A DNA stretch of 64,000 bases from Bacteroidota bacterium (GCA_016721435.1 JADKIC010000004.1:124001-188000), one strand, 5' to 3'; shown: positions 38,801 through 48,683, numbered from the stretch's first letter. Program-made: numbers and translations. Notes: a model not told the origin generated them from the letters alone.

Positions 38801-39918
38801 TTGTGTAACTGCTTCCAATGTATGTGGGAAGTCCGGTTACATGTAGTCCGATTACAGTTGTAAATGCTGTGCCTGCCAAACCTTCAAATATTTCAGGTAG
38901 TGTTTTACCATGTGCAGGGGCTACAGGTGTTCTATATTCTTGTCCTTTAGTTGCCCATGCATTATCCTATTCATGGACTGTCCCGACAGGTGCTGCCATC
39001 GTAAGCGGACAAGGATCAAATACGATAACAGTTAATTTCCCATCTGTTTTTACTACCGGAAATATTAAGGTGGCTGCTGTTAATTGCATGGGTGCTTCTG
39101 CATTAAAAAATTTAGGAGTAAAAGGAAAGCCGGTTACACCCGCAGCCATATTGGGAACAACGATAGGGGTATGTCCCGGTGCAAACAATGTTGTTTTTTC
39201 TGTGGCTCCTCTTGCCGGGGCTTCTACTTACAACTGGATTCCTCCACCCAATTCTTCTATCAGTAGCGGACAAGGTACAAGTTCCATCGTGTTGGATTTC
39301 AATGCCAGTTTTATTTCAGGAACATTGAGTGTATCTGCCGGTAATTCATGCGGCGTCAGTAACTTGAAAAGTAAAGTTATTAAAAGCATTCCCGCCCGAC
39401 CGGCTAGTATTTCCGGAAGTACTGCTGTTTGCATGAACCAATCCGGCGTTGCGTATTCAATTGCATGGATAGATGGAGCTACAAGTTATCAATGGCTGGT
39501 TCCGCAGGGAGCAACAATAGTTGCAGGCCAAAGTACGAATGCGATCGTCGTAAACTTTGGTGCTGTAGCAGGTAAAGTAAAAGTGAGAGCAATCAATGCC
39601 TGTGGCAACAGCATCTACCAGACGTCAACAGTCTCTATTGTATGTAAAGAAGTGGATATGTTCAAGAGCCATGAGGTTGAAGTGAATATCTTCCCTAATC
39701 CATCTGCCTTTCAATTTAATCTGACATTTTATTCTGATAACGAAAGTTCAGCTATGCTTATTCTCTACGACATTGCAGGAAGGGAACTGGAAAGAAGAGA
39801 AGGGATAACTGCAAACAAGGCTTTTGTTTTTGGAAATAATCTGAAGAGTGGAGTGTACGTTGCCGAAATAATCACAGGAACCAGAAAAAGGAGTATTCGG
39901 TTGATGAAGGAGAATTGA
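35875..39918 (+). CDS. Aminopeptidase P (M24B) fused to a secreted Ig-like/T9SS protein (two compensating indels)
   Basis: Residues 1 to about 430 are a complete Xaa-Pro aminopeptidase P: the creatinase-type N-domain, then the metal ligands in LLDFGAEYANYAADLTR (two Asp), GTSHFLGLDVHD (His), CEPGIYI and LENDIL (two Glu). After EELMREAQ the frame continues into another type of protein: a Y-N-A-S-A-T-V-N-D-G-T-C repeat, a six-bladed-type domain (ETSGVEFVNGKLWTFNDSG ... NVDWEDM), a PKD-like domain, four or more Ig-like repeats and a T9SS sorting tail (NIFPNPS ... LKSGVYVAEI). The second half should need a signal peptide, which it lacks. Indels near 38680 (one base missing) and 38825 (one G extra) cancel. 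The total is about 1347 aa. Both halves are certain; whether the fusion is real is not. Confidence 0.8.
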
Positions 39919-39994
39919 TGTGGGGAAGGGCCGTTATCGCTTAATTTCTCCTACTGTTATATTCCTTGACTCTCTTTTTCTCTTGACTTAATTG

Positions 39995-40012
39995 GACAGG
40001 TCACGACCTGTC
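39995..40012. other. Perfect inverted repeat GACAGGTC-AC-GACCTGTC
   Basis: An 8-bp perfect palindrome with a 2-bp spacer lies between the convergent T9SS fusion gene and the radical SAM gene. It may be a weak bidirectional terminator or a dispersed repeat; there is no T-tract. Confidence 0.5.
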
Positions 40013-40035
40013 ACTACTGTTCCTCGCTCTGTAAA

Positions 40036-41058
40036 CTATCCCCAAACCTTGGTCCCTTCTGTACAGTTTCTGCACATCTCAATTTCACTGCGGGAGCGCA
40101 GGAGGGAGGCCCGGAAATTTTGATAGGCGGTGTCTTGCCAGAGACTTTTGAAAGGTTGTGTTTGCAAACTGCCCATCTTATACCAGGCATCTTTGTCAAA
40201 ACAGCAAGGAACAACACTGCCGTCCCAGGTAATGACACAGCTATGCCATAATTTCCAGCAATGGTTGCTTAAAAAGTTCTTGATTTTCCATTTACCATCC
40301 TTCTGCTGTGCATACCGTGAGTATTTGTCGATGGTTGGGATCAGGTCGTTGCCGTTTTCGAAATCATAGACTTGTGCTGTCTTTAATCCAACTTCATCTA
40401 CCCCCAACTCTTTCGCTAACTGTTGGACTTCTGCAATCTGGTGTTCATTCGGTTTCACCACTAAAAATTGAAAAATAATATGCGGTGTTTTGGATTTTAA
40501 TTCACGCTTCCATTTTACGATGTTCTTGGTTCCCTCAATGACTTTCTCCAACTTCCCACCAATCCGGTATTGCTCATAAACTTCCTGCGTGGTTCCGTCA
40601 ATAGAGATGATCAAACGGTCGAGACCTGATTCCACCGTTTTTCGGGCAGCCTCTTCCGTTAGATAATGCGCATTGGTGGAGGTGGCAGTATAGATGCCTT
40701 TAGATGATGCAAATTTTACGAGCTCCAGAAACCTGGGATTCAAATAAGGCTCGCCCTGAAAATAAAAGATCAGGTACCAGAGTGTATCGGAAAGTTCATC
40801 AATCACCTTCTTAAAGAAATCTCCTTCCAGCATGCCGGTAGGACGGGTAAATGACCGCAACCCGCTCGGACATTCCGGACAACGTAAATTGCAGGAAGTA
40901 GTAGGTTCAAAGGAAAGGGAAATAGGTAATCCCCATTGCGAAGGTTTTCCTGTATACCGTGAATAATAAAAGCTGCTCAGTACGTTAAGGGCATTGATCC
41001 CTCTCCCCGGACTTGATTTACTCAAAAAATTCCACCCATCACGCAAATTCCTATTCAT
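40036..41058 (-). CDS. Radical SAM protein with SPASM-type C-terminal cysteines
   Basis: 340 residues. The SAM-cluster motif is C-N-L-R-C-P-E-C (C-x3-C-x2-C), followed by the GEP-like F-Q-G-E-P-Y-L-N-P and the strand S-I-D-G-T-T-Q-E-V-Y. The C-terminal part has H-S-C-V-I-T-W-D-G-S-V-V-P-C-C-F-D-K-D and C-R-N-C-T-E-G, as in SPASM/twitch proteins that hold auxiliary iron-sulfur clusters. Such enzymes modify peptides or cofactors. No precursor peptide or partner is nearby, so the substrate is unknown. It is a single gene with no clear promoter box. Confidence 0.88.
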   Translation of the reverse strand: MNRNLRDGWNFLSKSSPGRGINALNVLSSFYYSRYTGKPSQWGLPISLSFEPTTSCNLRCPECPSGLRSFTRPTGMLEGDFFKKVIDELSDTLWYLIFYFQGEPYLNPRFLELVKFASSKGIYTATSTNAHYLTEEAARKTVESGLDRLIISIDGTTQEVYEQYRIGGKLEKVIEGTKNIVKWKRELKSKTPHIIFQFLVVKPNEHQIAEVQQLAKELGVDEVGLKTAQVYDFENGNDLIPTIDKYSRYAQQKDGKWKIKNFLSNHCWKLWHSCVITWDGSVVPCCFDKDAWYKMGSLQTQPFKSLWQDTAYQNFRASLLRSRSEIEMCRNCTEGTKVWG

Positions 41059-41440
41059 GGTGTGAAATTACGAAAACGTTTCTTCCTTCCGTAACGTTAG
41101 TTCCTTAAATTGCTGCCGGCTTCCAGCTACCGGCTACCGGCTTTGTGCTATAGAGCAGGAATTATAATGTACCGGCAGTATTTATTTCTTTAGGATATTC
41201 GATTTTTTCTATTATGTTACCGGCTTCCGGCTATTTGCTATTGAGCAGGCACTATATAGTACCGGCTGTATTTATTTCTTTAAAGTATTCAGTTTTTTCT
41301 ATTTGGAATTAAGAATTTTTTATTAGAATACGTAAGGATTTCACTCGATACGTGACTTTGGTAAAGGTTTAAGATTTAAAGTTTCCGAAGAATTTAAAGT
41401 TTAAATTTTAGTAGATTGTTTTTTTAGCCATTAACAAATA
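41059..41440. repeat. Non-coding region with a duplicated CCGGCT-rich segment
   Basis: Two related blocks, 41108-41210 and 41217-41300, share CCGGCTTCC...GGCT, T-A-T-A/G-A-G-C-A-G-G and T-A-C-C-G-G-C-x-G-T-A-T-T-T-A-T-T-T-C-T-T-T-A words, about 110 bp apart. They look like a diverged tandem duplication. No gene is supported here. Confidence 0.6.
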
Positions 41441-41566
41441 AGCAGCCAGCAGCCAGCAGCCAGCAGCCAGCAGCCAGCAGCCAGCAGCCAGCAGCCAGTA
41501 GCCAGCAGCCAGCAGCCAGCAGCCAGTAGCCTGTAGCCTGAAGCCAGTAGCCAGTAGCCAGTAGCC
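41441..41566 (+). repeat. Heptamer array GCCAGCA / GCCAGTA, about 18 units
   Basis: A run of GCCAGCA repeats with a strict 7-bp period passes into GCCAGTA, CCTGTAG and GCCAGTA variants at the right end. It lies 50 bp upstream of the RND exporter. Because 7 is not a multiple of 3, every strand/frame reads a three-phase repeat, which explains the apparent W-L-L-A-A-G-C peptide frames on the minus strand. Confidence 0.95.
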
Positions 41567-41618
41567 CCCCGAAGCGGGAAGCTCAAATTCCCTACTTTTA
41601 CACCACTTATACTGTACA

Positions 41619-44024
41619 ATGTTCACCTGGCTCTCAAGGTTTATTTTACGTAATCGACTGTGGCTCATGATTGTAATCGGAGCAACCACGGTATTTATGG
41701 GCTATATGGCAACCAAAATACAGTTGTCGTATGACTTTGCCCGGATATTGCCTGAGTCGGATCCGGATTATAAAGCCTATGAATCGTTTAAGAAGAAGTT
41801 TGGTGAAGATGGAAGTGTAATGGTTCTCGGTGTGGAAGACAAAAATTTTTATGAATTGTCGAAGTTCCGCGATTGGTATACGCTGGGTGATGAAATTAAG
41901 GCACTCGATGGAATTGAAGCCGTGGTTTCTGTCTCAAGACTCTATACTGTTCAACGTAATGATTCTCTTCAGAAATTTGATGTGGTACCCATTGTTTCGA
42001 AAATACCATCTACACAAGCTGAAGTGGATAGTATTCATGATGCTATAAACAATCTCCCTTTCTATAAGAACTTTATTCAGAATTCTGAGACAGGTGCTAC
42101 GCTCATGGCGATTACATTCGATAGAGCTAAGCTGAATACGAAAAACAGGATTGCCGTTGTTCAACAAATTAAAGAAAGAGCAGAGGCATTTGGAGAGAAA
42201 AATAAACTAACTGTACATCTGAGTGGATTGCCTTATATCCGCACTGAAATCACCAGTAAGATTGTAGAAGAAATGAAGATGTTTATGGTGCTGGCAGTTC
42301 TAGTTACAGCACTGGTGCTCTTTGTCTTCTTCCGTACTTTCCAGGTTTTATTTTTTTCCCTGATCGTGGTTGGTGTGGGTGTCGTCTGGTCAGTTGGGAC
42401 GATTGCGCTACTCGGATATAAAATCACGATTCTTAGTGGTTTGATTCCTCCGCTCATTATCGTAATCGGAATACCCAACTCAATTTTATTATTGAATAAA
42501 TATCAGGTGGAGTATAGCCGGCATTTTAGTCAGGCCAAAGCCTTAGCCCGAATGGTGCAGCGAATTGGATTCACTACCTTTTTGGCTAACCTCACGACAG
42601 CTATTGGCTTCTTCGTTTTTTATTTTACACATAGCAGCATTCTAATGGAGTTTGGTTTGGTAGCAGCATTCAATGTTATGGCCACCTGGTTAATTTCGTT
42701 GTTCCTTATTCCCATCGTTTTTAGTTATCTGGCACCTCCTAATGTGAAGCATCTGAAACACTTGAATGCTCCACGTTTAAATAAGATGCTGGATAGAGTA
42801 GAGAAATGGGTGTATCATCATCCCAAATCAATTTATTCAGTAGTTACTGTTATCGTATTGATAAGCCTGGTAGGAATAACCAAAATATCAACCAACGGAT
42901 TTGTTGTAGATGACCTGCCCAAGAAAGATCCGGTGTATGTGGATATGAAATTTTTTGAGAGCAATTTCAAGGGCGTTTTGCCACTTGAGTTTTCTATAAA
43001 TACAAGAGAGGAAGGTGGTGCTTTGGATCAGGTGACGCTGCAAAAAATTAACAGGCTGCAGAAAATGTTGGTGCAATATCCGATTATGTCAAAGCCTTTG
43101 TCAGTGGTAGATGGTATTAAATTCAGTTATCAGGCGTATAACGATAATGACCCCCGCTTTTATGTATTGCCCGGAGCTTTGCAGTTAGCGGAGATGTCCG
43201 CTTTTGTCGGAGATATGAAGGGTAAAGGACAGCTCTTCAAAAGTTTCATTGATAGTACCAGACAGTTCACTCGTGTTAGTGTGCAGATGGCGGACATTGG
43301 CTCTTTGAAGATGGAAACGCTGATGAATGAATTACGTCCGCGTGTAGATTCGATATTCCCCCCTGAAAAGTATGAGACCACCATTACAGGGAATAGTCTT
43401 ATATTTTTGAAAGGAAATAACTATATGTTTAAAAATTTGATGGAAAGTATTTTGTTGGCTATTGTACTCATTTCCATCATCATGGTAACTTTATTTATGT
43501 CAGTAAGAATGATTCTGATTTCGATCTTGCCCAGTCTTATACCACTTATAATTACTGCCGGACTCATGGGATTTTTTAGTATCTCATTAAAACCCTCTAC
43601 CATCCTTATTTTCAGCATTGCTTTTGGAATGGCTTCTGATCAGACCATTTATTTCCTCACCAAGTACCGGCATGAGATGCGATCGAATCCGGTAATGAGT
43701 ATATCCAATGCCGTTACCATCACCATCCGTGAAACCGGTGTGAGTATGGTATATACTGCTGTTATATTATTCTTTGGTTTTTTCATATTTAGTGCTTCGA
43801 GTTTCGGAGGAACAGCCGCTCTTGGTAAACTATTAAGTGTTACCTTGGTCGTATCGATGATTGCCAATATCATCTTACTACCTACCTTTCTCCTCAGTCT
43901 CGAGCGACGTCTCACTACCAAGGCCTTTCTCTCTGAACCACTTTTCGAAACCCACGAAGAAGAAGAAGACATCGAACTCAACGACCTCGAAATCCGCAAA
44001 ACCGATTCCCCTGAAAAAGAATAA
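41619..44024 (+). CDS. RND superfamily exporter, MMPL/HAE3 type
   Basis: 801 residues with the classical duplicated layout: TM1, a large periplasmic loop, TM2-6, then TM7, a second loop and TM8-12. TM4-equivalent segments are GIPNSILLLNKYQVEY and FGMASDQTIYFLTKYRHEM; these hold the G-x-x-x-D/N-Y/Q-type sites of the MMPL-like group that exports lipids, hopanoids or other hydrophobic molecules with the proton gradient. No outer-membrane or adaptor gene is adjacent, which fits the HAE3 branch rather than AcrB-type pumps. The substrate is unknown. The C-terminus is highly acidic. Confidence 0.9.
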   Translation: MFTWLSRFILRNRLWLMIVIGATTVFMGYMATKIQLSYDFARILPESDPDYKAYESFKKKFGEDGSVMVLGVEDKNFYELSKFRDWYTLGDEIKALDGIEAVVSVSRLYTVQRNDSLQKFDVVPIVSKIPSTQAEVDSIHDAINNLPFYKNFIQNSETGATLMAITFDRAKLNTKNRIAVVQQIKERAEAFGEKNKLTVHLSGLPYIRTEITSKIVEEMKMFMVLAVLVTALVLFVFFRTFQVLFFSLIVVGVGVVWSVGTIALLGYKITILSGLIPPLIIVIGIPNSILLLNKYQVEYSRHFSQAKALARMVQRIGFTTFLANLTTAIGFFVFYFTHSSILMEFGLVAAFNVMATWLISLFLIPIVFSYLAPPNVKHLKHLNAPRLNKMLDRVEKWVYHHPKSIYSVVTVIVLISLVGITKISTNGFVVDDLPKKDPVYVDMKFFESNFKGVLPLEFSINTREEGGALDQVTLQKINRLQKMLVQYPIMSKPLSVVDGIKFSYQAYNDNDPRFYVLPGALQLAEMSAFVGDMKGKGQLFKSFIDSTRQFTRVSVQMADIGSLKMETLMNELRPRVDSIFPPEKYETTITGNSLIFLKGNNYMFKNLMESILLAIVLISIIMVTLFMSVRMILISILPSLIPLIITAGLMGFFSISLKPSTILIFSIAFGMASDQTIYFLTKYRHEMRSNPVMSISNAVTITIRETGVSMVYTAVILFFGFFIFSASSFGGTAALGKLLSVTLVVSMIANIILLPTFLLSLERRLTTKAFLSEPLFETHEEEEDIELNDLEIRKTDSPEKE

Positions 44025-44039
44025 GAGGATTGGAGGATA

Positions 44040-44340
44040 TCTCGTCAACTGACGAGATTGGAGGAACGCTATGCTTGGAGGATAATACCACCATTAACCT
44101 TTCGCACTTTCTAATTCTCGTCTCTTAACTGTTGATTGGCAGGTTTCGTATTTCGTACTTTAGTGACTTTCGTATTTCGTACTTTCCTGTTTCGCTCTTT
44201 CGTATTTTCGTATTTCGTAACTCTTCGTTTCCTCTAACGTAAAAATCCATAACGCCTCATTCACCACATAATCTCATTCACACTTGTAACCAAAAACTCC
44301 TAAATTTCGTACTTTCGTAACGTTTCGTATTTCGTAATCC
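44040..44340 (+). repeat. Repeat region before rfbA: TTGGAGGA words, CTCGTC palindrome, TTCGTA arrays
   Basis: 44030-44090 contains three TTGGAGGA words around the perfect palindrome CTCGTCAACTGACGAG. From 44143 to 44223 and 44303 to 44340 are TTTCGTA/TTTCGTACT arrays with mixed 7- to 9-bp spacing, on the same strand as the other TTCGTA arrays. No hairpin of the 29053 type is present. The right array ends 31 bp before rfbA. Confidence 0.8.
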
Positions 44341-44371
44341 ACATAATTGTAACTCACAGACCAAATATTAT

Positions 44372-45238
44372 ATGAAGGGAATCATTTTAGCCGGAGGCTC
44401 GGGTACCCGACTTCACCCGCTCACCATCGCTGTGAGTAAGCAGTTAATGCCTGTTTATGATAAGCCGATGATCTATTATCCGATCAGTGTTTTAATGATG
44501 GCCGGCATCAATGAAATTCTCATCATCACCACTCCGCACGACCAGCCTCAGTTTAAGAAGCTGCTCGGGGATGGAAAATCGCTGGGTTGCAATTTTGAAT
44601 ATGCCATTCAACCGGAGCCAAATGGATTGGCCCAGGCATTTGTGATTGGCGAGAAGTTTATAGGGAATGATAAAGTAGCACTTATTCTTGGAGATAATAT
44701 TTTTTATGGTACCGGATTACAACAACTCCTCCAGGAAAATATTGATCCGGAAGGCGGAATTGTATTTGCCTATCATGTTTCTGATCCTGAACGTTACGGC
44801 GTAGTACAGTTCGATAAAAACAAGAAGGCAATTAGTATTGAGGAAAAACCGGTCACCCCCAAGTCGAATTACGCAGTACCCGGCCTTTATTTTTACAACA
44901 ATGATGTCATCGGTATCGCAAAATCATTGAAGCCCTCTCCTCGAGGTGAGTATGAAATTACTGATGTGAATAAAGCTTATCTGGAGGCCGGTCGTTTGAA
45001 AGTAGGTATACTCGATAAAGGTACTGCCTGGTTAGATACCGGTACTTTTGAATCGCTCATGCAAGCGGCTCAGTTTGTACAGGTAATTGAAGAACGACAG
45101 GGTCTGAAGATCGGTTGCATTGAAGAAATCGCCTTCAGAATGGGCTTTATTTCTAAATCAGAACTTGCAAATCTTGCTCAGGTATTGATAAAAAGCGGTT
45201 ATGGTAAGTATTTATTGTCTGTCACGGAAGAACACTAA
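44372..45238 (+). CDS. rfbA: Glucose-1-phosphate thymidylyltransferase
   Basis: 288 residues, the exact size of RmlA/RfbA. It has the nucleotide-binding G-G-S-G-T-R-L-H-P-L-T, the KQLMPVYDKPMIYYP substrate loop, L-G-D-N-I-F-Y-G, and V-E-E-K-P-like S-I-E-E-K-P-V-T-P-K-S-N-Y-A-V-P-G-L-Y-F-Y. It makes dTDP-glucose, the first step toward dTDP-rhamnose and other deoxysugars. The other rml genes are not in the window; the sugar-nucleotide SDR follows 223 bp later. Confidence 0.96.
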   Translation: MKGIILAGGSGTRLHPLTIAVSKQLMPVYDKPMIYYPISVLMMAGINEILIITTPHDQPQFKKLLGDGKSLGCNFEYAIQPEPNGLAQAFVIGEKFIGNDKVALILGDNIFYGTGLQQLLQENIDPEGGIVFAYHVSDPERYGVVQFDKNKKAISIEEKPVTPKSNYAVPGLYFYNNDVIGIAKSLKPSPRGEYEITDVNKAYLEAGRLKVGILDKGTAWLDTGTFESLMQAAQFVQVIEERQGLKIGCIEEIAFRMGFISKSELANLAQVLIKSGYGKYLLSVTEEH

Positions 45239-45461
45239 ATCATTTACCACATTTTTTTTAAGTTTAACCTCTGTATTTTATATTCTCGCCAAATACTTTC
45301 CGACAAAGTAAAATGTTTGTTTTGTGAATAATATTTTATCTTTAGAAATATCTGTTTGATTGTTTTTTATGTAACTTCGTAGTACTATTCTGTCAACAAG
45401 GTACCCGCTTGTATATAGCTTAGTATTCCAAAACAAAAATACCCTCACAGGGTTATTCGCT

Positions 45462-46403
45462 ATGCAAAGAAAAATATTAGTGACCGGTGGTGCAGGTTTT
45501 GTTGCCAGTTGTCTCGCGCAGCGACTTGCCGATAATGCTGAAAATTTCGTGGTTATCGTTGATAATTTACTGACCGGTTCCGATGCGAAGCTGCCGGTTT
45601 CGGTACACGATAATGTGAAGTTTATTAAAGCGGATGTCAATAATTTCAATGATATCTCTACCATTTTTTCATCGTTTTCGTTCGATTATGTGTTTCACTA
45701 TGCCGCTTTGGTCGGAGTGAAGCGTACTCTTGCAAATCCGGTTATGGTACTCAATGACCTGAATGGTATTCGCAATGTGCTGGATCTTTGTAAAAACACC
45801 TGCGTAAAGAGAGTTTATTTTTCTTCCAGCTCTGAAGTCTATGGAGAGCCGGTAGAGTTCCCTCAAAATGAACATACTACCCCTTTAAATTCCCGATTAC
45901 CCTACGCTATTGTAAAAAATGTTGGGGAAGGATACCTCAGAGCATACGCTCAGGAATTTGGACTTGAGTTCACCATCTTCCGTTTCTTTAATACCTATGG
46001 TCCAAAACAAAGTACCGATTTTGTGATGTCAAAGTTCCTCTTTGCAGCACTCGCTAATAAAGACATTACTATTTATGGAGATGGAAGTCAAACAAGAACC
46101 TTCTGTTATATTGACGATAATATTGATGCTTGTCTGAATGCCTTTTATCAAAATTTAATTGTGAATGATGTAGCCAATATTGGCAGTGATTATGAAATTA
46201 CTATTCTGGATCTTGCTCGTAAAATTATCAGCATCACAGAATCCTCTTCTAAGATTGTTTTTCTGCCGGCCTTGAAGGAAGGGGATATGACACGCCGCTG
46301 CCCTGATATTTCATTAATGAAACAATTACTCCAGCGAAAGTTGACTCCGCTGGATGATGGTATTCATCGTCTCATCTCAGCAAGGCATACGATCTCAGCC
46401 TAA
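45462..46403 (+). CDS. Extended SDR, nucleotide-sugar epimerase/dehydratase
   Basis: 313 residues. It has the NAD-binding T-G-G-A-G-F-V-A-S and a catalytic S-S-S-E-V-Y-G plus Y-A-I-V-K (Y-x-x-x-K), with a C-terminal nucleotide-sugar binding part (YGPKQSTDFV, DGSQTRTFCYIDD). It resembles UDP-glucose 4-epimerase and UDP-glucuronate decarboxylase relatives; the exact reaction is not clear. It overlaps the polyprenyl synthase gene by one base (TAATG), so the two are cotranscribed. Confidence 0.9.
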   Translation: MQRKILVTGGAGFVASCLAQRLADNAENFVVIVDNLLTGSDAKLPVSVHDNVKFIKADVNNFNDISTIFSSFSFDYVFHYAALVGVKRTLANPVMVLNDLNGIRNVLDLCKNTCVKRVYFSSSSEVYGEPVEFPQNEHTTPLNSRLPYAIVKNVGEGYLRAYAQEFGLEFTIFRFFNTYGPKQSTDFVMSKFLFAALANKDITIYGDGSQTRTFCYIDDNIDACLNAFYQNLIVNDVANIGSDYEITILDLARKIISITESSSKIVFLPALKEGDMTRRCPDISLMKQLLQRKLTPLDDGIHRLISARHTISA

Positions 46404-47362
46404 TGGATCCGGTTATTGTTGGACTTCAGGATAGAATCGAAGAGTACCTGAAGCAGTTGGATATTCCTGTTCAACCCCTTTCCCTCTATGAACCTGTTCG
46501 CTATATGTTGTCGTTAGGTGGCAAAAGAATGCGTCCCGTCCTCGTTCTGCTCGCGAATAAGATGTTCGATGGGAAAACAGAAACTGCGTTTCCGGCAGCA
46601 GCAGGAATTGAAGTCTTCCATAATTTTACATTGCTCCATGACGATATCATGGATAATGCGCCTTTGCGCAGAGGAAAACCAACCGTGCATGAAAAGTGGA
46701 ACGCCGATATAGCTATTCTTTCCGGCGATGCCATGTTTGTGAAGTCATGCCAGTTGATGATGCAATCCCCAATTTCAGCTATGCCGGCCGTTATGAACCT
46801 GTTCCTGAAGACAGCACTGGAAGTTTGTGAAGGTCAGCAAATGGATATGGATTTTGAAAAAGCCGAGAATGTTAGTATTGAAAATTACCTTGAAATGATT
46901 CGTTTGAAAACGGCGGTTTTGTTGGGAGCCGGCTTGGGAATTGGTGCTGCCATTGCCGGTGCTGCGCCATCAGAAGTGAATCACCTCTATGATCTGGCTT
47001 TTCAATTGCAGGATGATATTCTGGATGTATATGGTGACGCTGCTAAATTTGGGAAACAGGTGGGTGGAGATATTCTATCGAATAAAAAAACATTTCTTTT
47101 GTTAACAGCCATCAACATGGCAAAGGGAGATGTTCAAGCTGACCAGAAGTACTGGCTGGATTATAGTGGATCGGATACGAAAGAGAAAGTGAAAAGTATG
47201 ACCGCTATCTACGATAAACTGAATGTTCGTGATGTTGCTGAAATAAAAATGGATCAACTTTACATGGATGCGCTGGCTCATCTGGATGCGCTCCCCTTGA
47301 CTATAAATCAAACCCGATCCCTGCGTGATCTCGCAGCTATGCTGATGGAGAGAGAAAGCTAA
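46403..47362 (+). CDS. Polyprenyl diphosphate synthase
   Basis: 319 residues, all-alpha trans-isoprenyl synthase. The first Asp-rich motif is D-D-I-M-D-N-A-P-L-R-R-G and the second is L-Q-D-D-I-L-D-V-Y-G-D. The G-G-K-R-M-R-P substrate motif is at about residue 34. The residues before the first motif are bulky (H-N-F-T-L-L-H), as in short-chain (C15-C20) enzymes, but chain length cannot be fixed. It elongates isoprenyl diphosphates for quinone, carotenoid or undecaprenyl-type products. A palindromic terminator follows immediately. Confidence 0.93.
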   Translation: MDPVIVGLQDRIEEYLKQLDIPVQPLSLYEPVRYMLSLGGKRMRPVLVLLANKMFDGKTETAFPAAAGIEVFHNFTLLHDDIMDNAPLRRGKPTVHEKWNADIAILSGDAMFVKSCQLMMQSPISAMPAVMNLFLKTALEVCEGQQMDMDFEKAENVSIENYLEMIRLKTAVLLGAGLGIGAAIAGAAPSEVNHLYDLAFQLQDDILDVYGDAAKFGKQVGGDILSNKKTFLLLTAINMAKGDVQADQKYWLDYSGSDTKEKVKSMTAIYDKLNVRDVAEIKMDQLYMDALAHLDALPLTINQTRSLRDLAAMLMERES

Positions 47363-47386
47363 TAATTCTTCCGGAAGAATTATTTT
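47361..47386. terminator. Bidirectional terminator between the polyprenyl synthase and MFS genes
   Basis: A perfect 12-bp palindromic arm pair (AATAATTCTTCC / GGAAGAATTATT) lies between the two convergent stop codons, followed by TTTT on the plus strand. It overlaps both 3' ends by one or two bases. Confidence 0.75.
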
Positions 47387-48572
47387 AGGAGGTCCCTTTT
47401 ATACCCTTTGCCACATATAATCCCACAAAACTGAAAGTAATAGCAATGTATCCGACAATTTCGTAGTGCACTAACTCCCCCCCGGGGCCTTTGGAAATGA
47501 TAAGACCTGCCAGATAGGCTGCAAGTCCGCTGGAAAGTTGCTGCACAGCTACATTTAAACTCATGAAACTGCCCCTTTGCTGTGGAGTGACCGTAGAAGT
47601 AATGATGGTACTGGCGGGAATAGTTCTCCCTCCGGTAGTAATGAAGAAAAAAGTGGTGACGGTTAAGGCCATCCATAGCGGAACAGGAGGCATATTGGTA
47701 ATAAGAAACTGTGGAATGGCGGAGAGACAGATGCCAAAAATTAAAACTTTATATCGCCCGTATTTATCCGCCAGCTTGCCGATTAACGGAAGTGAAATGA
47801 TGCTAACTGCCCCGCCTAGCAGATAAATCAATGGTAAATCTCTCTCTCCGAAACCTACATTCGAAACCATGTAAGGACTTAGAAAAGGTATCAGACTGAA
47901 ATGTCCGAGCATCAAACAGCATTGCAGCAACAACGCCTTCTGTTGGTTAGGCGATGCCGCTACCATCTGAAAGGGTCGGAGGATGTTTCTCTTCTCCGGC
48001 TGCATTTTAATATGTTCTTTCATAACAGGGACCCATTTGCTGATAGCGATCTGGACAAATAATCCGGTGAATACAATGCTGAGGAAGGGCATATGCCATG
48101 AATAATGTGTCGCTAGAAATAGCCCTGCCGGTACTCCGACTACAGACGCTATGGAAAAAGCAGTCATCACAATTCCCATAGCCGAAGATCGTCGTTCAAG
48201 GGGAACAGCATCACCTATGATGGAAAGTATAAGTGATCCGAGTAGCCCTCCGAAAGCCCCGGTTAGAATGCGGGCAGTCATGAGTAATGAATACCCCGGA
48301 GCAAAGGCGCAGGCCAGCGTACCGATAAGGAATCCGGCGAAGATGATCTGCAATGCTCTTTTGCGCTCAAATCGATCGAGGAAGAAGGCACCTGCAAAAC
48401 CTACAATCCCGGCACTGAAAGTATAACTCGACACCAGTAGGCTGAATTCCTTCGGACTGATAGCAAGAATTCGCATCAACTGAGGCCCTAACGGCATCAT
48501 GATCATAAAATCAACGATATGATTAAATTGTATTGCAGCCAGGACAAGTAAAAGTCTACGTTCTTTTGTCAT
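47385..48572 (-). CDS. Major facilitator superfamily transporter
   Basis: 395 residues with twelve predicted helices. Loop 2-3 has AGAFFLDRFERKRAL (G-x-x-x-D-R-x-x-R-K/R), and loop 8-9 has P-L-I-G-K-L-A-D-K-Y-G-R-Y-K. The N-terminus FNHIVDFMIMMPLGPQLMR matches the arabinose-efflux/DHA1-like subgroup of MFS_1 (AraJ-like). Its substrate is unknown. It is a separate transcription unit: the desaturase gene upstream ends in its own terminator. Confidence 0.88.
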   Translation of the reverse strand: MTKERRLLLVLAAIQFNHIVDFMIMMPLGPQLMRILAISPKEFSLLVSSYTFSAGIVGFAGAFFLDRFERKRALQIIFAGFLIGTLACAFAPGYSLLMTARILTGAFGGLLGSLILSIIGDAVPLERRSSAMGIVMTAFSIASVVGVPAGLFLATHYSWHMPFLSIVFTGLFVQIAISKWVPVMKEHIKMQPEKRNILRPFQMVAASPNQQKALLLQCCLMLGHFSLIPFLSPYMVSNVGFGERDLPLIYLLGGAVSIISLPLIGKLADKYGRYKVLIFGICLSAIPQFLITNMPPVPLWMALTVTTFFFITTGGRTIPASTIITSTVTPQQRGSFMSLNVAVQQLSSGLAAYLAGLIISKGPGGELVHYEIVGYIAITFSFVGLYVAKGIKGTS

Positions 48573-48621
48573 TTATGATTTTTTATTCATGTATTGAGAT
48601 TCGGGAATCCTATGAATAACA

Positions 48622-48652
48622 AAACCCGGTCGTATTTGATACGCCGGGTTTT
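48622..48652 (-). terminator. Intrinsic terminator of the desaturase gene
   Basis: The stem AAACCCGG-CGTAT / ATACG-CCGGGTTT has a bulged base and a TTG loop, with a T-run on the minus strand side after the stem. It starts about 32 bp past the desaturase stop. The length and GC content make it one of the best terminators in the window. Confidence 0.8.
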
Positions 48653-48683
48653 TAATTTTTTCTTCCGGAACTAATTTCCTGAA

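Noticed and set aside
41408..41689. Minus-strand frames with W-L-L-A-A-G-C repeats
   Set aside because: They are translations of the GCCAGCA array and overlap the start of the RND gene.
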